Positions 44,254 to 54,010 of a stretch of DNA of 64,000 nucleotides are shown one piece after another. The notes under the pieces are model-generated. The model was not told the origin of the DNA. It did no database searches and was given only the letters and a program-made list of their open reading frames with translations. Each line of letters opens with the position of its first letter. The stretch's first letter is position 1. Both the position numbers and the translations under genes were made by a program. This stretch comes from Dinoroseobacter shibae DFL 12 = DSM 16493 (lineage in GTDB: Bacteria; Pseudomonadota; Alphaproteobacteria; Rhodobacterales; Rhodobacteraceae), in assembly GCF_000018145.1 (NCBI RefSeq), contig NC_009952.1, forward strand, positions 3,410,001 to 3,474,000, in the 5' to 3' direction.

Positions 44254-44544
44254 TCAGCCGTTCACGCTGTCCTTGAGCGCCTTGGCGATGGTCACCTTGA
44301 CCACCTTGTCGGCGTCCTTCTTGATCTGCTCGCCCGTGGCCGGGTTCCGCACCATGCGCTCCGGACGCTCGCGGCAGTAGATTTTGCCGATACCCGGAAG
44401 CGTCACCGCACCGCCGTCGGTCACTTCCTTGGTCACGATCGACGTCAGCGCGTCGAGCGTCGCGGCCGCGGTCTTCTTGTCCAGCTCAGCCCCTTCTGCG
44501 AGGGCGGCGACGAGTTGAGTCTTTGTGAGCGGCTTGGCTGCCAT
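44254..44544 (-). CDS. HU-family DNA-binding protein
   Basis: The product has 96 residues from ATG 44544 (GGGAGAGA upstream). LTKTQLVAALAEGAELDKKT is the helical dimer half; VTLPGIGKIYCRERPERMVR and NPATGEQI are the beta-arm with the conserved Asn-Pro intercalating tip. It is a nucleoid protein that bends DNA. The open frame runs further upstream to 44868 but that part is not HU-like. Confidence 0.93.
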   Translation of the reverse strand: MAAKPLTKTQLVAALAEGAELDKKTAAATLDALTSIVTKEVTDGGAVTLPGIGKIYCRERPERMVRNPATGEQIKKDADKVVKVTIAKALKDSVNG

Positions 44545-44593
44545 AGGTCTCTCCCTGTTCCTGTCAGCCCCGGTCCTTCTGAGGCTCGTGCAC

Positions 44594-44623
44594 AGATAAA
44601 CAGAGGATTGTCGGGAACAACAA
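44594..44623 (-). promoter_or_regulatory. Candidate promoter of the HU gene
   Basis: On the reverse strand TTGTTG (44618-44623) and TTATCT (44594-44599) are separated by 18 bases, 50 bases before the HU start. Matches are partial. Confidence 0.3.
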
Positions 44624-44844
44624 GAGTCCCCGCGCCTAAAACCCCATAAAAAACAGGGCTGGCCCGAGTTTCTGCCCCCTTGAGCCCCCCGTATCTGTCC
44701 AACTGGCCCCGTTCGGGCCTCTTGGCGGCCACGGCGCGGGGGTTCGGCGACCCAAAACGAACGACCGATCCGGCCCTGAAACCCACATCCCGATCTCAGA
44801 TTTCTTCGACACACCGCAGCGAGATCACCACGGTTGCGACCTTT

Positions 44845-45301
44845 TTGCCCGATCTTGAAGGGGCACATTGTGTTCGAAACTTTTGGACGACGTTTCTCTG
44901 CGCTGCGTTTGCCAGTACCGCCCAGGCGGCCGTGGTCGTCGCGGTGGAAGAGAGCCGGTCATACGTCGCCATCGCGGTCTCCGGCAGCCTCGAGCGCATC
45001 GGGCTTTCGGCAGAGCTTGGCCGCGCCTCCGCACCTTCAACAGCATCGGTGAGCCCCTTCGATCCCGGGTTCGAATTCATCGTCAACGGTGGAGATGCAG
45101 ACATCCAAGAGGTCACCACCGCGAACTTCCGGATCCCGGCGACCCCGACAGTCGTCCTTGACACAAGCAGCATGGCGTCAAGCGACCTGTTCCGCGTCGT
45201 CGGCAACAGCGATGCGGTGACCTTCCATCTCGGGAATACTGCCGCTGGCCCTGGTCGGGCACGGCGGTTTTGGGGCCTTGCGGCGGCGCGAAAGCGGTTA
45301 A
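44845..45301 (+). pseudogene. Decayed VPLPA-CTERM-type secreted protein gene
   Basis: One frame encodes a signal peptide (NFWTTFLCAAFASTAQA) followed by VVVAVEESRSYVAIAVSGSL and continues to SDAVTFHLG near 45234, which resembles a family of VPLPA/PEP-CTERM surface proteins. No usual start codon is in frame at the expected place. From 45239 a different frame reads LPLALVGHGGFGALRRR and stops at 45299-45301, which is the typical sorting tail (LPL, hydrophobic helix, RRR). About 50 residues between the two parts are missing and the frame is shifted, so the gene is likely inactivated by a deletion. The tail stop overlaps the amn stop. Confidence 0.6.
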
Positions 45302-46767
45302 AGAAACGCGGTTTCCTCGAAACTGCGCAGTTTCCGGGAATGGATACGCTCCAGCGGCATGTCGCGGATCGTCTCCATTGCCCGGATCCCGATCAGCAGA
45401 TGCCGGGCCACCTGGGTGGTGTAGAACTCCGTCGCCATGCCCGGCAGCTTTAACTCCCCATGGAGCGGCTTGTCCGACACGCATAGCAGCGTGCCGTAAG
45501 GCACCCTGAACCGGAATCCATTGGCGGCGATCGTGGCGCTTTCCATGTCCAGCGCCACGGCGCGGGACTGGCTGAGGCGCTGGACCGGGCCGGACTGGTC
45601 GCGCAGCTCCCAGTTGCGGTTATCGATGGTGGCCACCGTGCCCGTGCGCATGATCCGCTTGAGGTCATAGCCCTCCAGCTTGGTCACCTCCGCCACCGCC
45701 TGCTCCAGCGCGATCTGGATCTCCGCCAGGGCCGGGATCGGCACCCAGATCGGCAGATCGTCGTCCAGCACGTGATCCTCGCGCAGATAGGCATGGGCCA
45801 GAACGTAATCGCCCAGGCTCTGGGTATTCCGCAGCCCCGCGCAATGCCCCAGCATCAGCCAGGCATGGGGCCGCAGCACTGCGATATGGTCGGTCGCGGT
45901 CTTGGCGTTGGACGGCCCCACCCCGATATTGACCAGCGTGATCCCTGCCTGCCCCTTGCGGGTCAGGTGATAGGTCGGCATCTGCGGTGCCTTCGGCAGC
46001 ACCGGCAATTCCGCGTCCGGGTCGGTGATCTCCACGTTGCCCGGGGCCACGAAGCTTTGATACCCGCTGTCGGGATCGGCCAGCGCCTTGCGGGCGAAGG
46101 CGATGAACTCGTCCACGTAGAACTGGTAGTTGGTGAACAGGACATGGTTCTGGAAATGCTCCGCCTTGGTGGCGGTGTAATGCTGCAGCCGCGCCAGCGA
46201 ATAGTCGATCCGCTGCGCCGTGAAGGGCGCCAGCGGGCCCGCGCCGTCTTCGTGCTTGAAGCCGTAGCCGTTGACGATCTGGTCGTTGGTGGTGGCCAGG
46301 TCCGGCACGTCGAAGGCATCGCGCAGGGTGAAGGCCAGAACGCCTTCCTGCGGGATCGAGGCCACCGGCCCGCCCGCCATGGCGAAATGCAGCGGGATCG
46401 GCGTCTCGGACTGCCCGATCTCGATGGGCACCCCGTGATTGCGGATCAGAAGGCCGATCTGCTGTGTCAGGTAGTTCGCGAACAGATCCGGGCGCGTGAC
46501 GGTCGTGGCATAGCTGCCGGGCTCGGCGACATGGCCGAAGGACAGCCGACTGTCCACCTGCCCGAAGCTGCTCACCCGTACCCGGATCTCCGGGTAAAAC
46601 GCCCGGTAGCGTGCCGAAACCGCGCCCTCGCGCACCGCATCTGCGAAGCTGGTCTGCAAGAACAGGACACCCTCGTCATAAAGGCGCTGCAACTCGGCCA
46701 CCGCGGCAGCGGCATCGTCAAAGCTGCGCGGCAGGGTCCGCGGAGGGGTCTTCAGCGTCTGGGTCAC
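45298..46767 (-). CDS. amn: AMP nucleosidase
   Basis: The product has 489 residues. The start is GTG at 46767 (VTQTLKTPPRTLPRSFDD) behind GGAGAGA; the frame continues to 46833. The N-terminal AMP-nucleosidase domain (RVRVSSFGQVDSRLSFGHVA, HVLFTNYQFYVDEFIAFARK) precedes a nucleoside-phosphorylase-like domain with NIGVGPSNAKTATDHIAVLR, MLGHCAGLR and the catalytic region SRAVALDMESATIAANGFRF. It cleaves AMP to adenine and ribose-5-phosphate. Confidence 0.95.
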   Translation of the reverse strand: MTQTLKTPPRTLPRSFDDAAAAVAELQRLYDEGVLFLQTSFADAVREGAVSARYRAFYPEIRVRVSSFGQVDSRLSFGHVAEPGSYATTVTRPDLFANYLTQQIGLLIRNHGVPIEIGQSETPIPLHFAMAGGPVASIPQEGVLAFTLRDAFDVPDLATTNDQIVNGYGFKHEDGAGPLAPFTAQRIDYSLARLQHYTATKAEHFQNHVLFTNYQFYVDEFIAFARKALADPDSGYQSFVAPGNVEITDPDAELPVLPKAPQMPTYHLTRKGQAGITLVNIGVGPSNAKTATDHIAVLRPHAWLMLGHCAGLRNTQSLGDYVLAHAYLREDHVLDDDLPIWVPIPALAEIQIALEQAVAEVTKLEGYDLKRIMRTGTVATIDNRNWELRDQSGPVQRLSQSRAVALDMESATIAANGFRFRVPYGTLLCVSDKPLHGELKLPGMATEFYTTQVARHLLIGIRAMETIRDMPLERIHSRKLRSFEETAFL

Positions 46768-46893
46768 GGTGCGATGTCTCTCCGGCTTGGGCGGGCGTTT
46801 CAGACCATGAGCGCGATTGAACCCGGCCCGCAAGCCCGAAGTTGCACGGCCACCGATTTTATGTCATTAATGCTGACCTAAAGGGGGCACTTC

Positions 46894-47313
46894 ATGCAGT
46901 ACGACACGGTCGATGCGGTCACGTTCGGGCGCAGCCTGCGCGGCTTGGGGATCAACCTGCTGGTACAGGACGCCCAACGCAGCGTCGCGTTCCTGACCGA
47001 GGTGTTCGGCATGACCGCCCACCAGCCGACCCGGGACTTCGCGATCCTGACCTATGGGGACGCCGTGTTCCAGATCCACGCCGATGCCACCTACCACGCC
47101 CATCCCCTGCCCAGCCTGCTTCCCGAAAGCGGCCCGCGCGGCGGCGGGGTGGAACTGCGGCTCTATGACTGTGACCCGGATGCGGCCGCCGCACGCGCCG
47201 AAGCCGCAGGAGGGCTGATCCTGCAAGGCGCGACCGACAAGCCCCACGGGCTGCGCGAAGCGGTGATCCTCGATCCCGATGGCTACGCCTGGGTGCCCAG
47301 CCGCGCGCTCTGA
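46894..47313 (+). CDS. VOC-family (glyoxalase-like) protein
   Basis: The product has 139 residues in two beta-alpha-beta-beta-beta units: INLLVQDAQRSVAFLTEVFG and VELRLYDCDPDAAAARAEAA, with the end DPDGYAWVPSRAL. Vicinal-oxygen-chelate proteins bind a metal or small ligand; no specific reaction can be assigned. AGGGGGC precedes the ATG. Confidence 0.83.
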   Translation: MQYDTVDAVTFGRSLRGLGINLLVQDAQRSVAFLTEVFGMTAHQPTRDFAILTYGDAVFQIHADATYHAHPLPSLLPESGPRGGGVELRLYDCDPDAAAARAEAAGGLILQGATDKPHGLREAVILDPDGYAWVPSRAL

Positions 47314-47351
47314 GCCTTGCATCCCGCGCGTCCCGCTTCCAGATTGCGCCC

Positions 47352-48224
47352 ATGACACAAACCCTCCTCTCTTTCGGGCACGGCTACTCCGCCCGTGCGC
47401 TCTCCCGCCTGCTCCTACCCGGAGGCTGGCGCATCATCGGCACCACCCGCAGCGCCGAGAAGGCCGCAGCGCTGGAGGCCGAGGGGATCGAAGCCCGGGT
47501 CTGGCCCGGCGCGGACCTGTCCGCCGACATTGCCGCAGCCACCCACATCCTGACCTCCGCGGCACCGACCGACGCGGGCGACCCGGTGCTCGCGGAATGG
47601 CGCGAGGCCCTCGCCGCCGCACAACCGGACTGGGTCGGGTACCTGTCGACCACCGGGGTTTACGGCGACCACCAGGGCGACTGGGTCGACGAGACCGCCG
47701 CCCTGACCCCGGCGACACGACGCGGACAGCTCCGGGTCGCGGCGGAAGCCGAATGGCGCGCGCTGGCGGACGAGGCGGACCTGCCCCTGCATATCTTCCG
47801 GCTGGCGGGTATCTACGGCCCCGGGCGCGGGCCGTTCTCCAAGGTGCGCAACGGCACGGCGCGGCGGATCATCAAGGAAGGGCAGGTGTTCTCCCGCACC
47901 CATGTGGACGACATCGCCCAGGTGCTGGCCGCCTCCATCGCCCGGCCCAACCCCGGAGCGGCCTACAATGTCTGCGACGATGACCCGGCCCCACCCGAAG
48001 ACGTGATTGCCCATGCGGCGGAGTTGCTCGGCCTGCCCATCCCGCCCGCCATCCCGATCGCGGAAGCCGAGATGTCCCCCATGGCGCGCAGCTTCTATGC
48101 CGAGAGCAAGAAGGTCCGCAACGACCGCATCAAGGACGAGCTGGGCGTGCGCCTGATCTATCCGGACTACCGCGCCGGCCTGGCGGCCATGCTGGCCGAG
48201 GAGAGCCACAACGCGACCCCCTGA
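47352..48224 (+). CDS. YeeZ-like NAD(P)-dependent epimerase/dehydratase family protein
   Basis: The product has 290 residues. The N-terminal dinucleotide motif is altered to LLSFGHGYSARALSRLL, as in YeeZ-type members. STTGVYGDHQGDWVDE is the active-site region, LPLHIFRLAGIYGPGRGPFS the substrate loop, and AAYNVCDDDPAPPEDVIAHA the C-terminal part. It is an extended short-chain dehydrogenase fold with unknown substrate. Confidence 0.85.
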   Translation: MTQTLLSFGHGYSARALSRLLLPGGWRIIGTTRSAEKAAALEAEGIEARVWPGADLSADIAAATHILTSAAPTDAGDPVLAEWREALAAAQPDWVGYLSTTGVYGDHQGDWVDETAALTPATRRGQLRVAAEAEWRALADEADLPLHIFRLAGIYGPGRGPFSKVRNGTARRIIKEGQVFSRTHVDDIAQVLAASIARPNPGAAYNVCDDDPAPPEDVIAHAAELLGLPIPPAIPIAEAEMSPMARSFYAESKKVRNDRIKDELGVRLIYPDYRAGLAAMLAEESHNATP

Positions 48225-48253
48225 CACCCCGGACCGCACGCGCTGCCCGCTGC

Positions 48254-49135
48254 TCAGAACAATCCGCCAAACCGTTCCGGCAGGATCCGCAGATCGCCAT
48301 CCACGAACCAGTCGGTGGAATAGAACCCGGTCTTGCCCTGCACGAAGCTCTCTTTCAGCCGCTTGCGTTCCTCTGTGAAATCGAACCCCTTGCCCTTCTT
48401 CTCGATGGTGAAGCGCAGATAGTCGTTGCTGATCCGCTGGTACTCGAATTTCGACCAGCCCCAGGATCCGGCCCCGAACACCAGGTCGCTGCCATCGGCA
48501 TTGGTGCCGCGCATGGCGAGCCGATCCGCGTGCCGGTCGGTGTGAAACTTCTGATCGAACCACTTGAGATGGAACAGGTAGAGATCGTCGCTCAGGTTGT
48601 ATGTCCCGTGTTCCGACCCGTGCCCGTCCGGCCCCCAACGCAGCGGGATCGAGGTGATGCAGGGCTTGCAGTACCAGGCATTGATCCGCATGTGCTTGCG
48701 CTGGGACAGGATCGGCCGCCGCGGGTCGTAGTCGGATTCCAGGTCGACCCTGTGAATGACCTCGACCCCCAGGGCCGACACCACCTCCAGCCTCCGGTCC
48801 AGCCCGGCGATATGGGCCACCGGATCGGGGCCCACCTCCGGGTCCAGCACGAGCAGCTCGTCCACATCGTTATAGACCACCCAGTCGAACATGAAGTTCA
48901 GACCGGAACAGAAATGGTTCACCAGCTGGAACCGGTCGCTGTCCATGGCCCGGTACGGGGCGCGGCGGTTCACCTCGACGATATTGCACCCCGCCGCGAT
49001 GTCATGGGCATAGTCCTGCGGCCCGTGGGTGATGACATAGAGGTTCCGCCGATCGGTAAACCGGCTGTAATACTTCACCCAGATGTCGAGAAAGAAGGCA
49101 TCGTCATAGACCATCGTGACGAACGCGACGGCCAT
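48254..49135 (-). CDS. Glycosyltransferase family 2-like protein
   Basis: The product has 293 residues. It belongs to the Glyco_tranf_2_4/GT92-like group: MVYDDAFFLDIWVKYYSRF at the N-terminus and the metal-binding acidic motif WVVYNDVDELLVLDPE. HRVDLESDYDPRRPILSQRK and HLKWFDQKFH follow. There is no membrane segment. It lies 5 bases after the FkbM-like gene, so both probably act on the same glycan or lipid. Confidence 0.8.
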   Translation of the reverse strand: MAVAFVTMVYDDAFFLDIWVKYYSRFTDRRNLYVITHGPQDYAHDIAAGCNIVEVNRRAPYRAMDSDRFQLVNHFCSGLNFMFDWVVYNDVDELLVLDPEVGPDPVAHIAGLDRRLEVVSALGVEVIHRVDLESDYDPRRPILSQRKHMRINAWYCKPCITSIPLRWGPDGHGSEHGTYNLSDDLYLFHLKWFDQKFHTDRHADRLAMRGTNADGSDLVFGAGSWGWSKFEYQRISNDYLRFTIEKKGKGFDFTEERKRLKESFVQGKTGFYSTDWFVDGDLRILPERFGGLF

Positions 49136-49140
49136 GGGGC

Positions 49141-49959
49141 TCAGGCCCCCTCGCGAACGTAGAGAAACAGCCGCGGCCCGACCGCCTGGTGGGCATAGCC
49201 CAACTCACCCAGAAAGGCCGCGATCTCTCCCAGGTCGCGCCCGGACTTGTCGCACAGGATCACCGGGCTGCACCGCGCGATGGTCTCGCGCGCCCCGCGC
49301 AGGGCCGGGATCTTGGTGCCGTTGAAACACAGGTGCAGCACCCCGACATCGCCGAGATCCCGCGCATCGAGACTGGTGGCGGGATAGCCCCCGCCGTCCC
49401 GCGCGACGAAGACCGTCTCGGCCAATCGCAGGGGCTTCTGGGTGCCCAGGGTCATCGCGGCCCCGTCCTCGGTCACCACGTCCGGATGCACCACCGCCTC
49501 TTGCAGCCCGTTCAGCTCCAGCGTTCGGCGCAAGGGCGCCTGCAGGCAGCCCTGCGGCTCGAACACATGCACCGCTCCGGGGGCGGTCACCCGCGCCAGC
49601 GCCACGGTGGAGGCCCCGAGATAGCCGCCCACCACCACCAGGCTCCGCCCCGGCGGCACGATGTCATGTTCGGCCAACTGGAAGAACGACAACTCGTCGT
49701 CATGGCGGGCGGTCATGGCCAGCTTGCGCTGCCCCTCGTCGAAATCCACGAAGGGGACATGGGTGTGGATGATGCTGTCGCGAAAGAAGACCGGCGCGAT
49801 CCGCTCGGACCCCAGCGCCATGATCCGGGCGCTGACCGCCAGATCCCGCAGGGTGCTCCGCATCTCCGACAGGATCGGGGCAAGATCGGACACCTCGGGG
49901 ACGGGCGGGACGCTCTGCGCCGTGTCGTCACGGTCCCCCGGGGGCGTCTGGTCGGTCAT
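49141..49959 (-). CDS. FkbM-like Rossmann-fold protein, probable methyltransferase relative
   Basis: The product has 272 residues. A disordered, Pro/Asp-rich first 25 residues and a helix (PILSEMRSTLRDLAVSARIM) precede a methyltransferase-like fold: SLVVVGGYLGASTVALARVT in the SAM-binding position, GAVHVFEPQGCLQAPLRRTL and LHLCFNGTKIPALRGARETI. The SAM loop GGYLG deviates from GxGxG. It lies 12 bases after dxs on the same strand. Function is uncertain. Confidence 0.6.
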   Translation of the reverse strand: MTDQTPPGDRDDTAQSVPPVPEVSDLAPILSEMRSTLRDLAVSARIMALGSERIAPVFFRDSIIHTHVPFVDFDEGQRKLAMTARHDDELSFFQLAEHDIVPPGRSLVVVGGYLGASTVALARVTAPGAVHVFEPQGCLQAPLRRTLELNGLQEAVVHPDVVTEDGAAMTLGTQKPLRLAETVFVARDGGGYPATSLDARDLGDVGVLHLCFNGTKIPALRGARETIARCSPVILCDKSGRDLGEIAAFLGELGYAHQAVGPRLFLYVREGA

Positions 49960-49971
49960 GGCTCTCTCCGG

Positions 49972-51903
49972 TCAGGATTGCGCGCGGCGGTCGATCTGGG
50001 CCACGCCGAGCACCGAGAGCACCTTTGCCTCGATATCCGGCGCGTTCAGACCGGCGATATCGTACATGTCGCGCGGGCTCGCCTGGTCGATGAAGGTATC
50101 GGGCAACACCATGGACCGGAATTTGAGGCCCGTATCGAACACCCCCTCTTCCGACAGAAGCTGCGCCACATGGGAACCGAAGCCGCCCACCGCGCCCTCC
50201 TCGATGGTGATCAACGCCTCGTGCTCGGCCGCCAGCCGCAGGATCAGGTCCCGGTCCAGCGGTTTGGCAAAGCGCGCATCGGCCACGGTGGGCGTGATCC
50301 CCCGAGCGGTGAGCGCCTCGCAGGCCTCCCGCACCTCGGCCAGCCGCGTGCCGAAGGACAGGATCGCAACCCGGCTGCCTTCCGCGATGATCCGGCCCTT
50401 GCCGATCTCCAGGGGCACGCCGCGCTCCGGCAACTCGACGCCCACGCCCTCGCCCCTCGGGAAACGAAAGGCGATGGGTCCGCTGTCATGGGCGACCGCG
50501 GTGGCCACCATGTGCCGCAACTCCGCCTCGTCGGCCGCGGCCATCACCACCATGTTGGGCAGGTTCGACAGGTACGCCGTGTCATAGGCCCCCGCATGGG
50601 TCGCCCCGTCCGCGCCCACGAGCCCGGCCCGGTCGATGGCGAAGCGCACGGGCAGGTTCTGCAAGGCCACGTCATGGACCACCTGGTCATAGCCGCGCTG
50701 CAAAAAGGTCGAGTACATCGTGCAGAAGGGCTTCATCCCGCCCGCCGCCAGCCCGGCGCAGAAGGTCACGCCATGCTGCTCGGCAATGGCCACATCGAAG
50801 GTCCGCGCCGCGAACCGCTTGGCGAACTTGTCGAGCCCGGTGCCCGAAGGCATCGCCGCCGTGACCGCCACGATCCGCGAATCCCGCTCCGCCTCGTCGA
50901 TCAGGGTTTCGGCGAAGACATTGGTATAGGTCGGCGCGTTCGACGGGGCCTTCTTCTGCGCGCCGGAGACCACGTCGAACTTCGCCGTGGCATGGCCCTT
51001 GTCCGCGGCCCCCTCGGCGGGCGCATAGCCCTTGCCCTTCTTGGTGATCGCATGGATCAGGATCGGCCCGTCGGCCCGGGCCTTCACCGTCCGCAACACG
51101 CTCAGAAGCTGCTCCATATCATGGCCGTCGATCGGCCCGACATAGGAAAAGCCCAGCTCCTCGAACAAGGTGCCGCCGATGGTCATGTGCTTGAGAATGT
51201 CCTTGGCGCGCTTTGCCCCCTCCTGGAACGGCGGCGGCAGCAGGCTGACCGCCCCCTTGGCGGCGGCCTTGAACTCCTGGAACGGCGCGCCGGCATAGAG
51301 CCGGTTGAGATAGCTCGACATCGCCCCCGTGGGCGGCGCGATGGACATCTCGTTGTCGTTCAGGATCACGATCAGGCGCTTTTTCAGATGACCCGCGTTG
51401 TTCAGCGCCTCGAACGCCATGCCCGCACTGATCGCCCCGTCCCCGATCACCGCGATCGCGTCGCCGATCCCATGCTCCGGCGCGCCGCCCAGGTCCCGCG
51501 CCACGGCAAAGCCCAGCGCGGCGGAGATCGAGGTCGAGGAATGCGCCGCCCCAAAAGGGTCATAAGGGCTCTCGGACCGCTTGGTGAACCCCGACAGCCC
51601 GTCCTTCATCCGCAGCGTGCGAATGCGGTCGCGCCGCCCGGTCAGGATCTTGTGAGGATAGCACTGGTGCGAGACGTCCCAGATGATCCGGTCCCGGGGC
51701 GCGTCGAACACCGCATGGAGCGCCACGGTCAGCTCCACCACCCCCAGCCCGGCCCCCAGATGCCCGCCGGTAACCGACACCGCGCTGATCGTTTCGGCCC
51801 GCAGATCGCGCGCCAGTGCGACCAGTTCCCGGTCGCTCAGCCCCTTCATGTCGTCCGGGGTCTTCACCCGGTCGAGCACGGGGGTATGGGGACGGTCGCT
51901 CAT
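49972..51903 (-). CDS. dxs: 1-deoxy-D-xylulose-5-phosphate synthase
   Basis: The product has 643 residues from ATG 51903 ([20 protein letters not shown]). Thiamine-diphosphate motif [57 protein letters not shown] and the C-terminal domain are complete. It makes DXP from pyruvate and glyceraldehyde-3-phosphate, the entry to isoprenoids and, in phototrophs, to carotenoids and the bacteriochlorophyll tail. It lies 20 bases after ispA. Confidence 0.97.
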   Translation of the reverse strand: MSDRPHTPVLDRVKTPDDMKGLSDRELVALARDLRAETISAVSVTGGHLGAGLGVVELTVALHAVFDAPRDRIIWDVSHQCYPHKILTGRRDRIRTLRMKDGLSGFTKRSESPYDPFGAAHSSTSISAALGFAVARDLGGAPEHGIGDAIAVIGDGAISAGMAFEALNNAGHLKKRLIVILNDNEMSIAPPTGAMSSYLNRLYAGAPFQEFKAAAKGAVSLLPPPFQEGAKRAKDILKHMTIGGTLFEELGFSYVGPIDGHDMEQLLSVLRTVKARADGPILIHAITKKGKGYAPAEGAADKGHATAKFDVVSGAQKKAPSNAPTYTNVFAETLIDEAERDSRIVAVTAAMPSGTGLDKFAKRFAARTFDVAIAEQHGVTFCAGLAAGGMKPFCTMYSTFLQRGYDQVVHDVALQNLPVRFAIDRAGLVGADGATHAGAYDTAYLSNLPNMVVMAAADEAELRHMVATAVAHDSGPIAFRFPRGEGVGVELPERGVPLEIGKGRIIAEGSRVAILSFGTRLAEVREACEALTARGITPTVADARFAKPLDRDLILRLAAEHEALITIEEGAVGGFGSHVAQLLSEEGVFDTGLKFRSMVLPDTFIDQASPRDMYDIAGLNAPDIEAKVLSVLGVAQIDRRAQS

Positions 51904-51923
51904 AACAGGGCCTCCGGTCAGCC

Positions 51924-52799
51924 TCAGGTGTCGCGTGCGATAACGAAACGCGCCAGCTCGCACAAGGTCTCTGCCTCCGCGCCATAGGGCTGCAACGCCG
52001 CCTCGGCCTCTGCCACCAGCGCCGCCGCCCGCGCCCGCGCCGCCTCCAGCCCCAAGAGCGACACGAAGGTCGCCTTGCCCGCCTCGGCATCCTTCTGTAG
52101 CCGTTTGCCCGCTTTTTCAGCATCGCCCGTGACGTCCAAGATGTCATCCGCGATCTGGAAGGCAAGGCCGATGGCCTCGGCATACCGCCGCAGGGGGGCC
52201 GGGTCCGCCCGGGCCAGCAGCGCGCCCGCCTCCGCCGACCAGCGGATCAGCGCGCCGGTCTTGCCCGCCTGCAACCGGGTGATCTCGTCGAGGCTCAGGG
52301 GGGCCGCCGCAGTCTCGGCCGCGATGTCCAGCGCCTGGCCCAGCACCATGCCCGCCGCCCCGGAGGCCTGTGCGAGGGACCGCACCAGCGCCAGCGCCAC
52401 GGCCGGATCGTCGGTCATGCGCGGATCGCTCAGCGCCTCGAAGGCCAGGGTCTGCAAGGCATCGCCCACGAGGATCGCGCTCGCCTCGTCCCATTTGACG
52501 TGCACCGTGGGCTGACCCCGGCGCAGATCGTCATCATCCATCGCAGGCAGGTCGTCATGGACCAGGGAATAGGCATGCAGGCACTCGATGGCGGCGGCGG
52601 CGTAAACCGCCCGCTCCGGCGCCACACCGTGCAGCCAGGCCGTCTCCAGCACCAGCACTCCGCGCAACCGCTTGCCGCCCCGGGTGGCATAGGCCATCCC
52701 GTCGCGGATAACGCTCTCGGGCTGAGCTCCGATCAGATCGTCAAGACAGGCGGCAATCCGTGTGGCCCCGTCGGCTTGGGCCGCTGCAAACCCCGACAA
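51924..52799 (-). CDS. ispA: Polyprenyl (farnesyl/geranylgeranyl) diphosphate synthase
   Basis: The product has 291 residues. The first Asp-rich motif [37 protein letters not shown] and the second motif [20 protein letters not shown] mark an IspA-type trans-prenyltransferase with a short spacing usual for bacterial FPP synthase. It condenses IPP with DMAPP/GPP. The gaps are 3 bases to xseB and 20 bases to dxs: xseB-ispA-dxs is one operon. Confidence 0.94.
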   Translation of the reverse strand: MSGFAAAQADGATRIAACLDDLIGAQPESVIRDGMAYATRGGKRLRGVLVLETAWLHGVAPERAVYAAAAIECLHAYSLVHDDLPAMDDDDLRRGQPTVHVKWDEASAILVGDALQTLAFEALSDPRMTDDPAVALALVRSLAQASGAAGMVLGQALDIAAETAAAPLSLDEITRLQAGKTGALIRWSAEAGALLARADPAPLRRYAEAIGLAFQIADDILDVTGDAEKAGKRLQKDAEAGKATFVSLLGLEAARARAAALVAEAEAALQPYGAEAETLCELARFVIARDT

Positions 52800-52802
52800 G
52801 GC

Positions 52803-53045
52803 TCAGAGCCCGTCGGCGGGCTTCACGCCCGTGGGCTGACCATCCGCATCGAGCGTGATCTGCGCCACCTTCTCCTCGGCTTCCTTCAGCTTGGTCTCGC
52901 AGCGCGCCTTCAGCGCCGCGCCGCGCTCATAGAGCTTGATCGAATCCTCCAGCGGCACGCTGCCCCGTTCCAATTCGCCGACGACCTTTTCCAGCTCGGC
53001 CATCGCCGCCTCGAAACTCATCTCTTCCACCGGGGTATCGCTCAT
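52803..53045 (-). CDS. xseB: Exodeoxyribonuclease VII small subunit
   Basis: The product has 80 residues. MSFEAAMAELEKVVGELERG, SVPLEDSIKLYERGAALKAR and CETKLKEAEEKVAQI are the conserved XseB helices. It assembles with XseA into a single-strand exonuclease; xseA is not here. The start overlaps the deacetylase-family stop by four bases. Confidence 0.95.
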   Translation of the reverse strand: MSDTPVEEMSFEAAMAELEKVVGELERGSVPLEDSIKLYERGAALKARCETKLKEAEEKVAQITLDADGQPTGVKPADGL

Positions 53046-53983
53046 TGCGCGTGCTCCATCAGGGTCTTTACATGGGCGGCGGTGCTCGCCCCCAAGGCGG
53101 GCAGATCATAGCCCCCTTCGAGGGTGGAGACCACGCGCCCGTCACAGAATTCCGCCGCGATCTCGCACAGCCGACCCGTCACCCAGGCGAAATCCTCCTC
53201 CACCAGCGCCATCTGCGCCAGCGGGTCCGCCCGGTGCGCGTCGAACCCGGCCGAGACCAGGATCAGTTCGGGCCGGAAGTTTTCCAGGGCCGGAAATACC
53301 TCCGCCTCGTACTGCCGCCGGAAGGCGGGGCCTGCGGTGTCGGGCGGGAAGGGCAGGTTGAAGACATTGCCATGGGCGCCGGTCTCGTGCCGCGCGCCGG
53401 AGCCGGGATAGAGCGGCATCTGGTGGCTCGAGATGAAGAACGCCCGCGCCTCGTCCCAGAGCAGGTCCTGAGTGCCATTGCCATGGTGGACGTCGAAATC
53501 CACCACCGCCACCCGAGAGAGCCCGTGGTGATCCAGCGCTCGCTTCGCCCCGATGGCGATATTCCCGAACAGGCAGAACCCCATCGCGGTCTCGGTCTCC
53601 GCATGGTGGCCGGGCGGGCGACAGGCGACAAAGGCATTGCCGACCTCTCCGGCCAGCACCGCATCCACCGCCGCGCAGACTCCGCCGACCCCGCGCAGGG
53701 CCGCGTTCCAGGACCCGGACATCACATGCGTATCGGCATCCAGCGACACCACACCCGCGCCTTCCTCGGGGATCGCGGCGCGTACCCGGTCGACGTACCC
53801 CTGCGGGTGGCAGCGCAGGATATCCGCGATCTCGCCCAGGGGCGCGGACCGGCGCTCCAGCGCGGCAAAACCGGGGGTGTCCAGCGCCTCGGCCACCGCA
53901 ACAAGGCGCGCGACCTGCTCGGGATGGCCCGGGGGCGTGACGTGTGACAGACACTCGGAATGGGTATAGACAGCGGTGGACAT
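53042..53983 (-). CDS. Histone-deacetylase-family hydrolase (AcuC/polyamine deacetylase type)
   Basis: The product has 313 residues from ATG 53983 (MSTAVYTHSECLSHVTPPGH). Zinc-site motifs are visible: CRPPGHHAETETAMGFCLFG, VVDFDVHHGNGTQD, SAGFDAHRADPLAQM and STLEGGYD. It is likely a zinc deacetylase acting on acetylated amines or lysines; the substrate is unknown. It is first in the order deacetylase-xseB-ispA-dxs, all overlapping or within 20 bases. The start is divergent from the secreted-protein gene at 54011. Confidence 0.9.
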   Translation of the reverse strand: MSTAVYTHSECLSHVTPPGHPEQVARLVAVAEALDTPGFAALERRSAPLGEIADILRCHPQGYVDRVRAAIPEEGAGVVSLDADTHVMSGSWNAALRGVGGVCAAVDAVLAGEVGNAFVACRPPGHHAETETAMGFCLFGNIAIGAKRALDHHGLSRVAVVDFDVHHGNGTQDLLWDEARAFFISSHQMPLYPGSGARHETGAHGNVFNLPFPPDTAGPAFRRQYEAEVFPALENFRPELILVSAGFDAHRADPLAQMALVEEDFAWVTGRLCEIAAEFCDGRVVSTLEGGYDLPALGASTAAHVKTLMEHAQ

Positions 53984-54010
53984 GACCGAATGGCTAGAGG
54001 ATCGACCGCG

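Noticed and set aside
44680-45453. Single 257-codon forward ORF near amn
   Set aside because: Its first part has no signal of coding, its middle is the CTERM-protein remnant and its end is antisense to amn; it is not one gene.
49189-51987. Forward 932-codon frame opposite the FkbM-like gene and dxs
   Set aside because: Antisense shadow over dxs; no ribosome site or domain supports it.
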